A DNA stretch of 64,000 nt from Marivirga tractuosa DSM 4126 (GTDB lineage Bacteria; Bacteroidota; Bacteroidia; Cytophagales; Cyclobacteriaceae), in NCBI RefSeq assembly GCF_000183425.1, contig NC_014759.1, forward strand, positions 3,441,001 through 3,505,000, written 5' to 3'. This document shows positions 25,860 to 34,960 of the stretch, piece after piece (the first letter of the stretch is position 1; each line of letters begins with the position of its first letter). A program made the translations under genes and the position numbers. The notes beneath the pieces were generated by a model. That model worked only from the letters and a program-made list of their open reading frames with translations. It was not told where the DNA came from and made no database searches.

Positions 25860-27062
25860 TTAGGTGCTGCTATTGACTAGTTTTAAGCTGATAATAATTC
25901 CATTACTTTTCTCTTTTAATACAATTGAACGTTGACTTGTCCCGATTAGTAAATTAAGCTGATTAAAAAGTTTATGGGCCGCTTCTTTAGTTAAGTCTGT
26001 TGACGTAAACTCTAAATCAATAAATTCATTTTTCTCGTTCACATGTAGCTGAATTCCGGCAGTAGAGTTTACTTCTTTAAGCTCTGCTGATACTATCAAT
26101 AAACAATTTGAAATTAGAGCAATCGCTAGATCAGCTTTCGCTTGAATGATGACTTCATCGTCTATATCTGGCATAGGGAAGCCACCTACAGCTTTTGTTG
26201 CATTTCGAGTTAAGTCCTGAGCTGAAATTAAAATTTTTGTGATTTCTGATTCTGAAAAATTGGAAAGTAGATTTTTTAATGCGTCTAAACTGTCAATACT
26301 ATTCAGTACGTTCATTTCAATGTTAAGAATTCTATCTTCTATTAACTCATTAGCCTCAATAGCGGCTTCTAGTGACATTTTGATCGTTTCTGAATTTTGG
26401 CTCTTAATCGATATGAATTGATTAGCGATGTTTAGAAAAGACCGTATTGTAGCTACGTTAGAATGACCAGAATCAATCAGTTTTTGAATTGGTCTTATCG
26501 AATCCGATATTTCGCTAAAAGCAGGATTTAATGTTCGGTAAGTAAGATCGAGCTTGGTTTGTTTCCTACTTTTAGTGAGCGTCTCCAGTCGTTGATTAAC
26601 TTTTTCAGATAATTTGTAAAGCATCTGACGTTCCTTCTGAGTGAAGTTCCTAGTCTTGGTATCCAGCACGCAGAGCGAACCAATAACTACATTATCTATT
26701 TTTATAGGAACTCCTAGGTACGATTGGATATTAAACTCTTTAACAACATGTTGAGGTATTCTTTGGTCTTCAGTAGCATTATTCACCTCGAATATTTCTT
26801 CATCACGGACTACAAATTGACAAAAAGATGCGTCTCTATGTGTTCCTCTTGAAGTTTCTAGAATTTCTGGTAAGCCAGTCTGAGCTTTGAAGAATTGAAT
26901 TTGTTCTAGGATTAGGCTCACTAACCCCATAGGCGTGTTTAATTCTTTCGCTGCTTCTTTTACTATTTCTTGCAGCTCGGCATCGTCAGTTTCATCTAGT
27001 AGATCTTTCGTAAATAATTTGTAACGATCGTATTCATCGCCTAAAATATCTATTCTGTCCAT
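25860..27062 (-). CDS. GAF-domain protein with possible degenerate kinase core
   Basis: 400 residues, no signal peptide. Residues 20-165 are a GAF domain (MGLVSLILEQIQFFKAQTGL, FCQFVVRDEEIFEVNNA, SYLGVPIKIDNVVIGSLCV). The remainder is a long helical part and an alpha/beta end (LAIALISNCLLIVSAELKEV, IDLEFTSTDLTKEAA, KSNGIIISLKLV) that looks like a histidine-kinase dimerisation/ATPase core without the phospho-accepting His and ATP-lid glycines. It may be a signalling scaffold; this last point is inference. Confidence 0.75.
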   Translation of the reverse strand: MDRIDILGDEYDRYKLFTKDLLDETDDAELQEIVKEAAKELNTPMGLVSLILEQIQFFKAQTGLPEILETSRGTHRDASFCQFVVRDEEIFEVNNATEDQRIPQHVVKEFNIQSYLGVPIKIDNVVIGSLCVLDTKTRNFTQKERQMLYKLSEKVNQRLETLTKSRKQTKLDLTYRTLNPAFSEISDSIRPIQKLIDSGHSNVATIRSFLNIANQFISIKSQNSETIKMSLEAAIEANELIEDRILNIEMNVLNSIDSLDALKNLLSNFSESEITKILISAQDLTRNATKAVGGFPMPDIDDEVIIQAKADLAIALISNCLLIVSAELKEVNSTAGIQLHVNEKNEFIDLEFTSTDLTKEAAHKLFNQLNLLIGTSQRSIVLKEKSNGIIISLKLVNSST

Positions 27063-27201
27063 TTACCAATTTTAAGTAAATTTAGTCTAGATATTCTATA
27101 TTTTAAAATATTCTCTTCATAAAAAAGGGGTGTTCTAATAGATGTGACAGTTCAAGCATAGTTCGGGGCTGTTTAGTTATAGAATTTTATTGAGATGCCA
27201 T

Positions 27202-27243
27202 AAAAAAAGCTTGTCGATTATTTTCAACAAGCTTCCTTTTTTT
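27202..27243. terminator. Rho-independent terminator, bidirectional
   Basis: AAAAAAAGCTTGT and AACAAGCTTCCTTTTTTT form a stem of about 8 bp with A- and T-tracts on both sides, so it can end transcription on either strand. It lies 15 bp after the stop of the 70-residue minus-strand gene. Confidence 0.75.
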
Positions 27244-27257
27244 CAATTATGATTTAT

Positions 27258-27470
27258 CTATTCATCATCATCTGATTTTAATAGCGCATATGCAATAACT
27301 CCTCCAACCAAGGCAACTCCACCTACAAAAAGACCCACATTGAGGTTTCTTTGAATTTTTTCGGCTCTTGACAAGTAGCTGGATCCAATACCATTTTTAG
27401 CAATAAAGCTTTCTAAATCGTGCACTTTATTTTCTAATTCTTTCAGTGTTTTATCTTTTATCGTTGACAT
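27258..27470 (-). CDS. Small membrane protein with coiled coil
   Basis: 70 residues: a heptad-like coiled coil at about 5-25 (LKELENKVHDLESFI), a linker, one membrane segment at about 45-65 (VGLFVGGVALVGGVIAYALL) and an acidic SDDDE tail. A strong terminator follows the gene, which supports its being a true transcription unit. No function known. Confidence 0.7.
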   Translation of the reverse strand: MSTIKDKTLKELENKVHDLESFIAKNGIGSSYLSRAEKIQRNLNVGLFVGGVALVGGVIAYALLKSDDDE

Positions 27471-27577
27471 TTCGATATGTTTTAAATGATTTAAATAAAA
27501 ACTACTCTATTATTATACAGGATTGAAGCCTATATTGTTACACCTAAACTTTTTAGATACTTATTATCTGATTGGAA

Positions 27578-28312
27578 TTAATTTTTTCTTTCTACCAGAC
27601 CAGCTCCGTATTCCTTCTTTACGATTTCTTTGGTGGCGCCCTTCACCAACATATTTCCACTGCCATAAATTTTGGCGTCTAGTTTATCTGACACATTGAT
27701 TTTCATGGATCCCAAGCCATACAAATTTGCATTTGCATTTTGTACCTCAAAATCATAAGCATCGATTGTTCCTGCTCCGCTACTTTCAATATCCATCTTG
27801 TTAGCATATCCTTTGATGGTTAAATTTCCTGGCCCTGATAATTTGGCATCTACGGTTTCACTTTTTATATCTACTTCCATACTACCTGTCCCGGCCACCA
27901 AGAGTGAAAGTTTATCAGATGCGATGGAATTTTCAGTGATAAGCTTGCCATTTCCGTTTACTGATAAACTTTGTACATCTTTAATGGAAACATAAACTTT
28001 CAGAGTGGGCAACAATTTAATATTGTCAATTTTCTGCCATATGCTTTTACTTGATTTGGAGTCGTCTCTTTTAATGTTGATATGCAAAACTCCTTCTTTC
28101 ACAGTAATCTCAGTTAAATCATAAATCTCTTTCTCTGCTTCAACCCTTACTTCCTCTTTATTGGATTGTTTTACATACACAGTATAGGCTGAATTGACAC
28201 TAATACTGTGGAAATCCACTATATTCATCACATCATAACTGTTAACTTGAGCGGTTAGAGAGGATGAGATTGTCAAAAATAGTATTCCTATAATAAAAAT
28301 TGATTTCTTCAT
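27578..28312 (-). CDS. Head-GIN domain protein (DUF2807), secreted
   Basis: 244 residues with signal peptide (MKKSIFIIGILFLTISSSLTAQ). The mature part is the repetitive beta-helix of DUF2807: FHSISVNSAYTVYVKQSNKE at the start, then many short turns with G-S/G-N (GTGSMEVDIKSE, LSGPGNLTIKG, SSGAGTIDAYDF, YGSGNMLVKG). The fold is exported to the periplasm or surface and is thought to mediate binding; no enzyme activity is known. Confidence 0.85.
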   Translation of the reverse strand: MKKSIFIIGILFLTISSSLTAQVNSYDVMNIVDFHSISVNSAYTVYVKQSNKEEVRVEAEKEIYDLTEITVKEGVLHINIKRDDSKSSKSIWQKIDNIKLLPTLKVYVSIKDVQSLSVNGNGKLITENSIASDKLSLLVAGTGSMEVDIKSETVDAKLSGPGNLTIKGYANKMDIESSGAGTIDAYDFEVQNANANLYGLGSMKINVSDKLDAKIYGSGNMLVKGATKEIVKKEYGAGLVERKN

Positions 28313-28425
28313 TTTTAAATTGTTTGGTGATGAAATACAAACGATGAGTGTGTCAAAATGTTGACTAATGTAATTAATTAGGATAAATTACATAATTATA
28401 TCGACTAACTAGTTAAAAACCCATA

Positions 28426-28458
28426 TAAAAAAAAGACTTGCTGTTTAACAAGTCTTTT
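28426..28458. terminator. Rho-independent terminator after M28 peptidase gene
   Basis: AAAGACTTG and CAAGTCTTT form a 9 bp stem around a 7-base loop, with an A-run on the left that becomes a U-run in the minus-strand transcript. It lies about 25 bp past the stop of the minus-strand M28 gene. Confidence 0.75.
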
Positions 28459-28483
28459 AAGAATCTAAAAGGAATCAGCTTCA

Positions 28484-29836
28484 CTATCTAATCACTCTAT
28501 CAGGAAATACCACAACCGATTCGTTTCCATTTTTATCTACCGCAGATACACCGAAATAATAATTATCAATTACAATGCCTTCTAAAGTATGCTCGTTTAC
28601 TTTTCCTACATATCGGAAATTATCCCAAGTAGGGGAAGTAGTTAATCTCCAATAGATTTTATAGCCTACTATATTATCATTATCCACTTCATCCCATGCT
28701 AAAATGGCTGATGGCGCTACTACTCCGCCTATTCCTACATTTTGAGGAGCAGGTGGTGCCCACGCTAATCCTGCCAAAGAGATGGCGTTTACAGCCGTTA
28801 GTTTTTTGGCATAATCAAAATTTACGCCTTCCACTACATCTCCGTATTCAATTCCATCCTCCACTCTAATATCCTGATGCTGACGGTTATAATTTTCATG
28901 AGCTTCCATGATTCTGATGCCGGCAAAGCCTAAATCATTGAAAGGCCTGTGGTGTCCGCCTCTTCCAAATCGATCCAAACGGTAAATCATCATTGGATTC
29001 ATTTCAGGCATGTAAGTTTGCGTTTGCTTATGCACATAGCGAGCCAATTGCCGCGAAATTCCGTCCACTTCACCGCCATAGTATCTGCGCATAGTGCGTT
29101 CTCTTTCAGTTTCAGTTGGAGGAACGGGTTCAGAGAATATTCTGAAAGTGCGATTGTCAATTACGCCATCTACACCTTCAATATTCCCGATCATATCATT
29201 ATTTAAAATACCAATGATATTCCATTCGTTTTCTTTGGCATATTCAGCTAAACCGGCTCCTCCAAAGAGGCCTTGTTCTTCACCTGAAAGGCCTACATAA
29301 ACAATGCTGTTTTTGAATTTATATTTGGACAGCACTCTTGCTGCTTCAATAGTGCCTGCCATTCCTGAAGCATTATCGTTTGCTCCTGGCGCATCAGTTT
29401 CATAATCCATCGTATTACTGGCTCGAGAATCTATATCACCAGACATTAATACATGATTGTTAGGGTAATCAGTCCCTTTTTGAATAGCGACTACATTTAC
29501 TACCCAAGCATCTTTGGGCACTCTGCTGTTGCCTTCTTTGGTCACAAAATCTTTTTGGTAGAACACCTCTAGACAACCGCCACATTCTTCTGAAATTTTA
29601 TCAAATTCAGCTTTTATCCATCTTCTGGCAGCCCCAATTCCTCTCGTGTTGGATACCGTATCCGAAAATGTATTTCTAGTACCAAATCCTGCTAAGGTTC
29701 TGATATCATTTTCAATTCTATCTGCAGAAACTGCTTCCACGATATCATAATGCCGAGTATCCACTTCCTGTGGTGCTTGCGAAAAGGCTGTCAATGCAAT
29801 GCCGACAAAAGTCAGTGTTAGTATATGTTTTTTCAT
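28484..29836 (-). CDS. Secreted M28 family zinc aminopeptidase with FnIII-like tail
   Basis: 450 residues with signal peptide (MKKHILTLTFVGIALTAFSQ). The M28 zinc site is complete: HVLMSGDIDSR, PGANDNASG (bridging Asp), GLSGEEQGLFG (catalytic and ligand Glu), LNNDMIGN (Asp) and a late HHRPFND (His). Residues about 360-450 form a fibronectin type III-like domain (SAILAWDEVDNDNIVGYKIY). Probably a periplasmic or surface aminopeptidase. Confidence 0.9.
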   Translation of the reverse strand: MKKHILTLTFVGIALTAFSQAPQEVDTRHYDIVEAVSADRIENDIRTLAGFGTRNTFSDTVSNTRGIGAARRWIKAEFDKISEECGGCLEVFYQKDFVTKEGNSRVPKDAWVVNVVAIQKGTDYPNNHVLMSGDIDSRASNTMDYETDAPGANDNASGMAGTIEAARVLSKYKFKNSIVYVGLSGEEQGLFGGAGLAEYAKENEWNIIGILNNDMIGNIEGVDGVIDNRTFRIFSEPVPPTETERERTMRRYYGGEVDGISRQLARYVHKQTQTYMPEMNPMMIYRLDRFGRGGHHRPFNDLGFAGIRIMEAHENYNRQHQDIRVEDGIEYGDVVEGVNFDYAKKLTAVNAISLAGLAWAPPAPQNVGIGGVVAPSAILAWDEVDNDNIVGYKIYWRLTTSPTWDNFRYVGKVNEHTLEGIVIDNYYFGVSAVDKNGNESVVVFPDRVIR

Positions 29837-29929
29837 AGTACAATTTATTTTTTCTTGAATATATCAATATCAAAATCAAAAAGTAAGAGAATTGTTGGAG
29901 AATGAGTCTGATCTTTGATGAGTGGGTGA

Positions 29930-30028
29930 AGAGTTGGAAGATAGAAGTAGGAAGTGAAATCTAGTTTGAAGATGGGAGTACGAAGTTGGAAGTTTCACTT
30001 CGAGCTTCCGACTTCAAACTTCTGACTT
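29930..30028. repeat. Degenerate GAAGTxGGAAG repeat tract with inverted arms
   Basis: The plus strand shows repeated GTTGGAAG, GTAGGAAG, GAAGATGGGAG and GAAGTTGGAAG followed by the inverse CTTCCGACTTCAAACTTC. The last units form an inverted repeat (GAAGTTGGAAG against CTTCCGACTTC). It sits just past the 3' end of the ncRNA at 30033 and within the 480 bp gap before the M28 gene. Coding capacity is absent. Confidence 0.55.
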
Positions 30029-30032
30029 AAAC

Positions 30033-30246
30033 AAAAAAAACCTCAGAGCATCAAAGAAATTGCGTGAACCCCGATTATTACAGGATTTGGGCTGCTTGCC
30101 CGATCAGCCTTCCACTGTTATCCTGAATCCCTAAAAGGGAAACGAGGTCCGCTAGCTAGCGGATGAGGCCTGGCTTTACAGGTTTGCTTCACCCGGTATT
30201 GTCATACTTGTTAGGTTCACCAAAATTTGTTTAACACCCTGAGGAT
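30033..30246 (-). ncRNA. Structured non-coding RNA, identity uncertain (6S-like candidate)
   Basis: A minus-strand transcript of about 214 nt begins CCTCAGGGTG and ends GCTCTGAGG followed by eight Ts. CCTCAG/CTGAGG and GGTGAACC/GGTTCAC close it into a long terminal stem. Internal hairpins are TCCGCTAG/CTAGCGGA, CCCTTTTAGGG and CAGGAT/ATCCTG enclosing GGCTG/CAGCC. A good Bacteroidota promoter lies directly upstream and no ORF is possible. Size and stem-closed shape recall 6S-type RNA, but I do not see its sequence signature, nor those of SRP, RNase P or tmRNA. Confidence 0.65.
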
Positions 30247-30250
30247 GCTG

Positions 30251-30279
30251 CAAAATTACAGCTTTCAAAGTTCAAACAA
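30251..30279 (-). promoter_or_regulatory. Promoter of the structured ncRNA
   Basis: On the minus strand the -7 box TAATTTTG (30251-30258) matches TAnnTTTG perfectly; a TTG of the -33 element (30277-30279) lies 18 bp upstream. The predicted start falls within a few bases of the CCTCAGG stem that begins the RNA. Confidence 0.65.
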
Positions 30280-30319
30280 GAAGACATTATGGAAAGTTTT
30301 CCACAGAAGAAATATATTC

Positions 30320-31012
30320 TTACAAATTGAAGTAATAAACACTTTCGAATTGGATAATATGGTCTCGATTCGAACTGATTAAGTCGCTATAACGGCTTTG
30401 GACTGAAAATTGTAACTTTTGCCCACCCTTTATTAATCTTCCAATTCCTAAAGAAAATCTATTTTCCAGTTCATCTCCAAGGCCATTAAAAGCATAAACC
30501 AGTTCATTGCCTCCGATTAAATAAAATTCTTTTGGATCCAAACTTTCCCCTTGCAAGGGAAAATCATTGCTGATGGCATATCTCAATCTGGTTAAATAAA
30601 CGCTAGATCGGATTCTTTGCTCTATTCTAAATTTATTTCCTAATCGGTAGCCACCAAAATTGGTGATAAAGGCAAATTGTTGCGTGATTCTATGCTCCCA
30701 ACCACTTTCAGGTTCAAAAGGATCAACCGTCCTATACATATAGCCTAAACTTAATTTTTTACCTCCAAATAGGGTATATGTGCCAAATGATTTTATTTCC
30801 CAACGATCCGTTTTAAGATTGCTTTCCCCTTCACCATAATTTGTAAAACGTTGTCTGCCTGATATGGACATATTATAACTCCAGCGTGAATCTATTTTTT
30901 TGGTAACTGAAATTCCGGGTTCCCAACGGAGGGAGGGTTTGTGCTGGGTATTTCCCAAGAAGGGAATTGATATGAAAACAATAAAAAGAAATTTAGTAAA
31001 GTACGTTGTCAT
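30320..31012 (-). CDS. DUF2490 outer-membrane beta-barrel protein
   Basis: 230 residues with signal peptide (about 1-22). The mature chain is a series of amphipathic strands with aromatic girdles (YNMSISGRQRFTNYG, FGTYTLFGGKKLSLGYMYRT, GNKFRIEQRIRSSVYLTRLRY) ending in YYFNL, whose terminal hydrophobic residue fits outer-membrane barrels. It matches DUF2490. Its start overlaps the end of the preceding gene by 20 bp, so the two are cotranscribed. Confidence 0.85.
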   Translation of the reverse strand: MTTYFTKFLFIVFISIPFLGNTQHKPSLRWEPGISVTKKIDSRWSYNMSISGRQRFTNYGEGESNLKTDRWEIKSFGTYTLFGGKKLSLGYMYRTVDPFEPESGWEHRITQQFAFITNFGGYRLGNKFRIEQRIRSSVYLTRLRYAISNDFPLQGESLDPKEFYLIGGNELVYAFNGLGDELENRFSLGIGRLIKGGQKLQFSVQSRYSDLISSNRDHIIQFESVYYFNL

Positions 31013-31625
31013 CAGCTCTTTTTACGATTTTCTTGATTTGCTCAATTTCACCTTTAGCATCAAAAAGATACTCAAAAAAGCCTCTTTCATTTTCTTCATC
31101 TACCACTTCAGCTTCAATTTCGTATTTGATGATCAGGTCTTCCAAATCCATTTCCATGAATTCCTCTACATACTCTTCATCATCATCAATTTCCAGTTCT
31201 CCATCTTCATATTCCTGTTCTCTGTTGTATTGAATCTGGATTCTGTTGAGCTTATACTTTTTATAATTGGTTTGAAAATATTGTTTTATTTGATCTTGAA
31301 TGTCTTCAGGTAGCTCATTGAGTTCTTTAAGGATTTCGATATCCAGCAGGCTGCCGTCCTTTAAAAATTTGATACTGATTTTTTCATCTTTATAGATGGT
31401 CTTTACTTCAAAAAAGTAAGTTTCCTTCTCATAATCTTTGAAAAATCGAGTTCTTTTCCCCTTTTTAAGAATGGGTTCAATTAATTCCAATGCAGGTTCT
31501 GGAAATTCGTCTTGTTTTATTTTCTCCTCTCTTTCATATTTTTCACCAATTTCTTGGGCATAGGATATGCCAGTGAAAGCAAAAAGAGTAAAACAAATTA
31601 GTGATTTTTTTAAAAGAGAATTCAT
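30993..31625 (-). CDS. Secreted acidic protein, PepSY-like repeats
   Basis: 210 residues with signal peptide ending SYAQ. Two PepSY-like alpha/beta units are suggested by FFEVKTIYKDEKISIKFLKD, LPEDIQDQIKQYFQTNY, and FEYLFDAKGEIEQIKKIVKR; a Glu/Asp-rich stretch lies at about 135-165. Probably periplasmic. It lies 3 bp after the thioredoxin-like lipoprotein gene and overlaps the DUF2490 gene, forming a likely operon. Confidence 0.75.
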   Translation of the reverse strand: MNSLLKKSLICFTLFAFTGISYAQEIGEKYEREEKIKQDEFPEPALELIEPILKKGKRTRFFKDYEKETYFFEVKTIYKDEKISIKFLKDGSLLDIEILKELNELPEDIQDQIKQYFQTNYKKYKLNRIQIQYNREQEYEDGELEIDDDEEYVEEFMEMDLEDLIIKYEIEAEVVDEENERGFFEYLFDAKGEIEQIKKIVKRADDNVLY

Positions 31626-31628
31626 GAA

Positions 31629-32849
31629 TTATTCACTTAAAAGACTGTCCATTTTAGCATTGAAATCTTCTACGAACTCTTCATAGTATTTTCCTGTTCC
31701 AGGACCGTTGAAACCTGTATGAATATTCACCAATTCACCATTTTTATCAATGATAATCATAGTTGGAAATGAAATTACACGGTTCAACATCGGCAGCGTT
31801 TTAGAGGCTTCTTCCTTATCATTAGTTCCCGCGATCAAGAAATCATATTTCACATCATATTTTTTGATCATTTTTTCAACCCTGCTTTTAGCATATTCAA
31901 AATCATCCTTGGCCTCATAAGCTAAACCAATAATTTCAACCCCTCTGTCTTTATTTTCATCATACCATTTCGTAAGAAATTTGGTCTCGTCCATACAATT
32001 CGGGCACCAAGTTCCAAAAATTTGTACGATTACTACTTTGTCCTGATACTTTTCATCTTGAAGACTCACTTTCTCTCCTTCCAAATTCGGGAAGCTGAAA
32101 TAGATATTATCATATCCTTTTTTCAAATAAGTTAATGAATCGGGATGAGGGAGTTCTGCATCTTCATTTCGAAAGGCTGTCCAGCTTTCATACCAATCTT
32201 TTCCTGAATAAAAATGACCTTTTAAGGTATTATCAGGTTGCAATTCAGCTTCAAATAGAAAGGCATGGTTCCCATCAAAAGTGCTTAATTTCATTTGATT
32301 TCCTTCAGCAATGCCCACTAAGTAGCGGTAATCACCCAAAGGTGTTAAAAATGTCCCCTTGATATTGCTTCCGTTTTGCTCAAAAATTCCAACCGCTTCT
32401 GTGGTATCTTGTTCCTTAGGTTCTATAAAAGTAACTTCCCATTTTCCTGAGAAATCCGCAGGCTCTTCATTTAAATCACTCTTAAATCGAGTATCTCCTT
32501 TGTGAAAAGTTATAGGAAGCACATAATCTGCTTCGTAGTGTTTAGTATAGGTTCCCGCCAAAACATTATTGCCAATTTTTACATCTATCGAAATGTCGAA
32601 TATATGTAAAGGAATATGGAGGGAATCATTTCTTTTTTCAATTTCATTTAATTCGATCTCTTCTTCACCATTAATAATGCTTGCTAGAATTTCTCCGTCT
32701 TGCTTTTCCTGAATTTTCATTTCGAAAGGCATGATTTTTCCCTGCATACTAATTTCACCAATCCACTTTCCAGATAATTCAATTTTTTTCTTTTCGGGAG
32801 AGCATGCAAAAAGTACAAGTAAAAGGCTAAATAGATATAATTTCTTCAT
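31629..32849 (-). CDS. TlpA-like thioredoxin-domain lipoprotein
   Basis: 406 residues. Lipobox LFA-C16 anchors it in an envelope membrane. Residues 20-230 are a beta-rich N-terminal part made of two similar halves (LSGKWIGEISMQGK and FSGKWEVTFIEP). The C-terminal thioredoxin domain has the active site W281-CPNC with Cys282 and Cys285, and a cis-Pro region VISFPTMIIIDKNG. It probably reduces disulfides in the periplasm, as TlpA/ResA proteins do. First gene of the likely three-gene operon. Confidence 0.85.
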   Translation of the reverse strand: MKKLYLFSLLLVLFACSPEKKKIELSGKWIGEISMQGKIMPFEMKIQEKQDGEILASIINGEEEIELNEIEKRNDSLHIPLHIFDISIDVKIGNNVLAGTYTKHYEADYVLPITFHKGDTRFKSDLNEEPADFSGKWEVTFIEPKEQDTTEAVGIFEQNGSNIKGTFLTPLGDYRYLVGIAEGNQMKLSTFDGNHAFLFEAELQPDNTLKGHFYSGKDWYESWTAFRNEDAELPHPDSLTYLKKGYDNIYFSFPNLEGEKVSLQDEKYQDKVVIVQIFGTWCPNCMDETKFLTKWYDENKDRGVEIIGLAYEAKDDFEYAKSRVEKMIKKYDVKYDFLIAGTNDKEEASKTLPMLNRVISFPTMIIIDKNGELVNIHTGFNGPGTGKYYEEFVEDFNAKMDSLLSE

Positions 32850-33051
32850 AATAACTTATATAGTTTATAAGATTAATAACATTTGAGCAGACAGAAAATG
32901 TTTTCAGTTAGTTGATGGAAATTCTCCTGTTATGGCATTATAGATTGATTTTAACTTATAATGGAGTTTTGTGTTTCGTGAATTTCGAATCTAAAGTAAA
33001 ATACTTTTGAGAAATATAGAGGGAAAATGGAATATTTCTTTGTTAGTGATA

Positions 33052-34755
33052 TTAGGATATGGTTTTAAGAGCAACTTTAAATTCAGCTCCTTTTCCTTTT
33101 TCACTTTCTACCCATATTCTGCCGCCCATTTTATCAGCCATGGTTTTCACAATATAAAGCCCTAAACCTGTAGATTCGTCTGTCCCTATTGGTTTGGCCG
33201 AAAGTTGCTGATACTTTTTAAATAAGCGGCTTTTATCATCATCCGTTAGACCAGGACCTTGGTCTTTTACGGAGAATATAATTTCATCCCCTTCTTGATA
33301 GATAGTGTAATTTATTTGTGTTTCATTAGGGGAAAACTTAATGGCATTAGACACCAAATTGTCAACAATTCTTCTTAGATAAGTTCTGTCAACTTCAAGT
33401 TTCAGATTTTTATCTAAAACCTGTGTGATAAAAATAATATTCTTCTTGGCTGAGAGCAGTTCATATGGCATCAAACTCGAATCCACAAACTCTTGCACAT
33501 CAATCACTTCAGGATTGAATTTTTTATCATCCAACACCATATTGCCCGTATCCAAAAATCCTTTCACTATTTGTAAACCATCCGCAACAACTTGCTTAAT
33601 TAAGTTGATTCTTTCCACTTGCTGGGGACTCAAATTTTCCTGATTATCAGTTAATAAGAGTTGAACGATAGTGTAAACTTTAGCAAAAGGAGTTCTCAAA
33701 TCATGGGTTACCTTTCCTAAAATATCATTATCATCATATTGCTGAATAATTCGTGACTCCTCAGCTTCCAAATCTGTAATACTTTTATTGCTGGATTTGC
33801 TCTGAAATTCAGTTAGGTTGGCATTTATTTCATTATAAGCAACATTAAGTTTCCTGAAAAGTGAATTTAGCCTTTCGTTAGCAAAATACAATTCACTTAC
33901 ATTATCAAACACCCATAATTCTCCTTCTTTACCTCCGATATAGGCATTTTTTCGGATTACTTTCAAGACGGAATTTTCAAATTTCCATATCCAGTCTTCT
34001 CCAAAACTTGAAGGCAATGCATTTAGGCTTATCATATTGCTGCCCACCAATTCTACTTCTTCTTTATTGGTGACTTTAACCTTTAGCTCTGATAGTTTTT
34101 TACTGAAGAGTTCGGAAGGGATTGATTTTTCGTTTTTCCCTAAACCAAAGATTTCAAGAGCCTCATTATTTAGCCAAGTATCACCATTTTTATTTTCAGT
34201 AAAAACTATGGCTTGAGGCAGACGATCTAATATCGTCTCTAAGCGCTGAGATTTTGATTTTTCTTTTCGTTCGTTATTAATCAGTAGGATCAGCTCTTTT
34301 AACCTTTCTGAAATAACATGGAAGAATTTTTTGTCTTGAGATGTTAAGTCAAACTTGTGTTGTGATGAAAAACCAATATAAATTTTCTGCTGATTAAGGT
34401 CAATAGGGAATATTAAATGGTGCTTAAAAAGCAAGAATGGCTTATTTATTTCAACAGTAAAGAAAGGATGCTGGCTTTTTTCCTTTAATTCATGGTTAAA
34501 AGGAATGCTTTCTTTTATTAAAGGGTTTTCCAAATCCCACTTAAGACAATGGTCTTTTTTACTTTCTTCTACCACCCAGTGTTCATCAGCTTCAAATTCA
34601 CGAGTGATGAAATTTAGCATATTATTTAATGCTTTTGCAGGAACACCATTGGCTTCAACCAGTGAGCTTTCTTTCATTATTTTAAAAAGAAGTTCACCAG
34701 GAAGTTCAGAGGCAATTTCAGCGGTATGTTCTAATTTGTAAGCCATAAAATACAC
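33052..34755 (-). CDS. Cytosolic sensor histidine kinase
   Basis: 567 residues, no membrane segment. An N-terminal GAF-like domain (about 25-165) and a PAS-like domain (about 170-285) precede a HisKA domain with phospho-accepting H351 (VTHDLRTPF) and a HATPase domain with the N box (NAIKFSPNE), G1 (DQGPGL) and G2 (STGLGLYIV). No response-regulator gene is adjacent, so it is an orphan kinase. The input signal is unknown. Met4 is an alternative start. Confidence 0.9.
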   Translation of the reverse strand: MYFMAYKLEHTAEIASELPGELLFKIMKESSLVEANGVPAKALNNMLNFITREFEADEHWVVEESKKDHCLKWDLENPLIKESIPFNHELKEKSQHPFFTVEINKPFLLFKHHLIFPIDLNQQKIYIGFSSQHKFDLTSQDKKFFHVISERLKELILLINNERKEKSKSQRLETILDRLPQAIVFTENKNGDTWLNNEALEIFGLGKNEKSIPSELFSKKLSELKVKVTNKEEVELVGSNMISLNALPSSFGEDWIWKFENSVLKVIRKNAYIGGKEGELWVFDNVSELYFANERLNSLFRKLNVAYNEINANLTEFQSKSSNKSITDLEAEESRIIQQYDDNDILGKVTHDLRTPFAKVYTIVQLLLTDNQENLSPQQVERINLIKQVVADGLQIVKGFLDTGNMVLDDKKFNPEVIDVQEFVDSSLMPYELLSAKKNIIFITQVLDKNLKLEVDRTYLRRIVDNLVSNAIKFSPNETQINYTIYQEGDEIIFSVKDQGPGLTDDDKSRLFKKYQQLSAKPIGTDESTGLGLYIVKTMADKMGGRIWVESEKGKGAEFKVALKTIS

Positions 34756-34960
34756 TAAGGAATTTAAATTATTTTATTTCATCCCTAAAAACAACTTAAA
34801 TATACGCTAAAAATCACATCTTATCGAAAAAAGTAAGAATGAATATTTTTTTTAAACTGCTGAAATTCTTACAAAACTTGGTCAGGTTGACGTCAATATT
34901 GGCTAAACCTCATGATAGAAGTGGCTAATAGTAGAGTAGTGAAATATCGAAATTGCAGTA

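Noticed and set aside
30033..30246. SRP, RNase P or tmRNA for the structured RNA
   Set aside because: I do not see the SRP GGAA-loop domain, the RNase P GAGGAAAGTCC motif or tRNA-like tmRNA ends.
31006..31313. Ser-rich and Phe-rich plus-strand ORFs
   Set aside because: Shadows of the acidic minus-strand gene at 30993-31625; Glu/Asp codons read in antisense give Ser/Phe.
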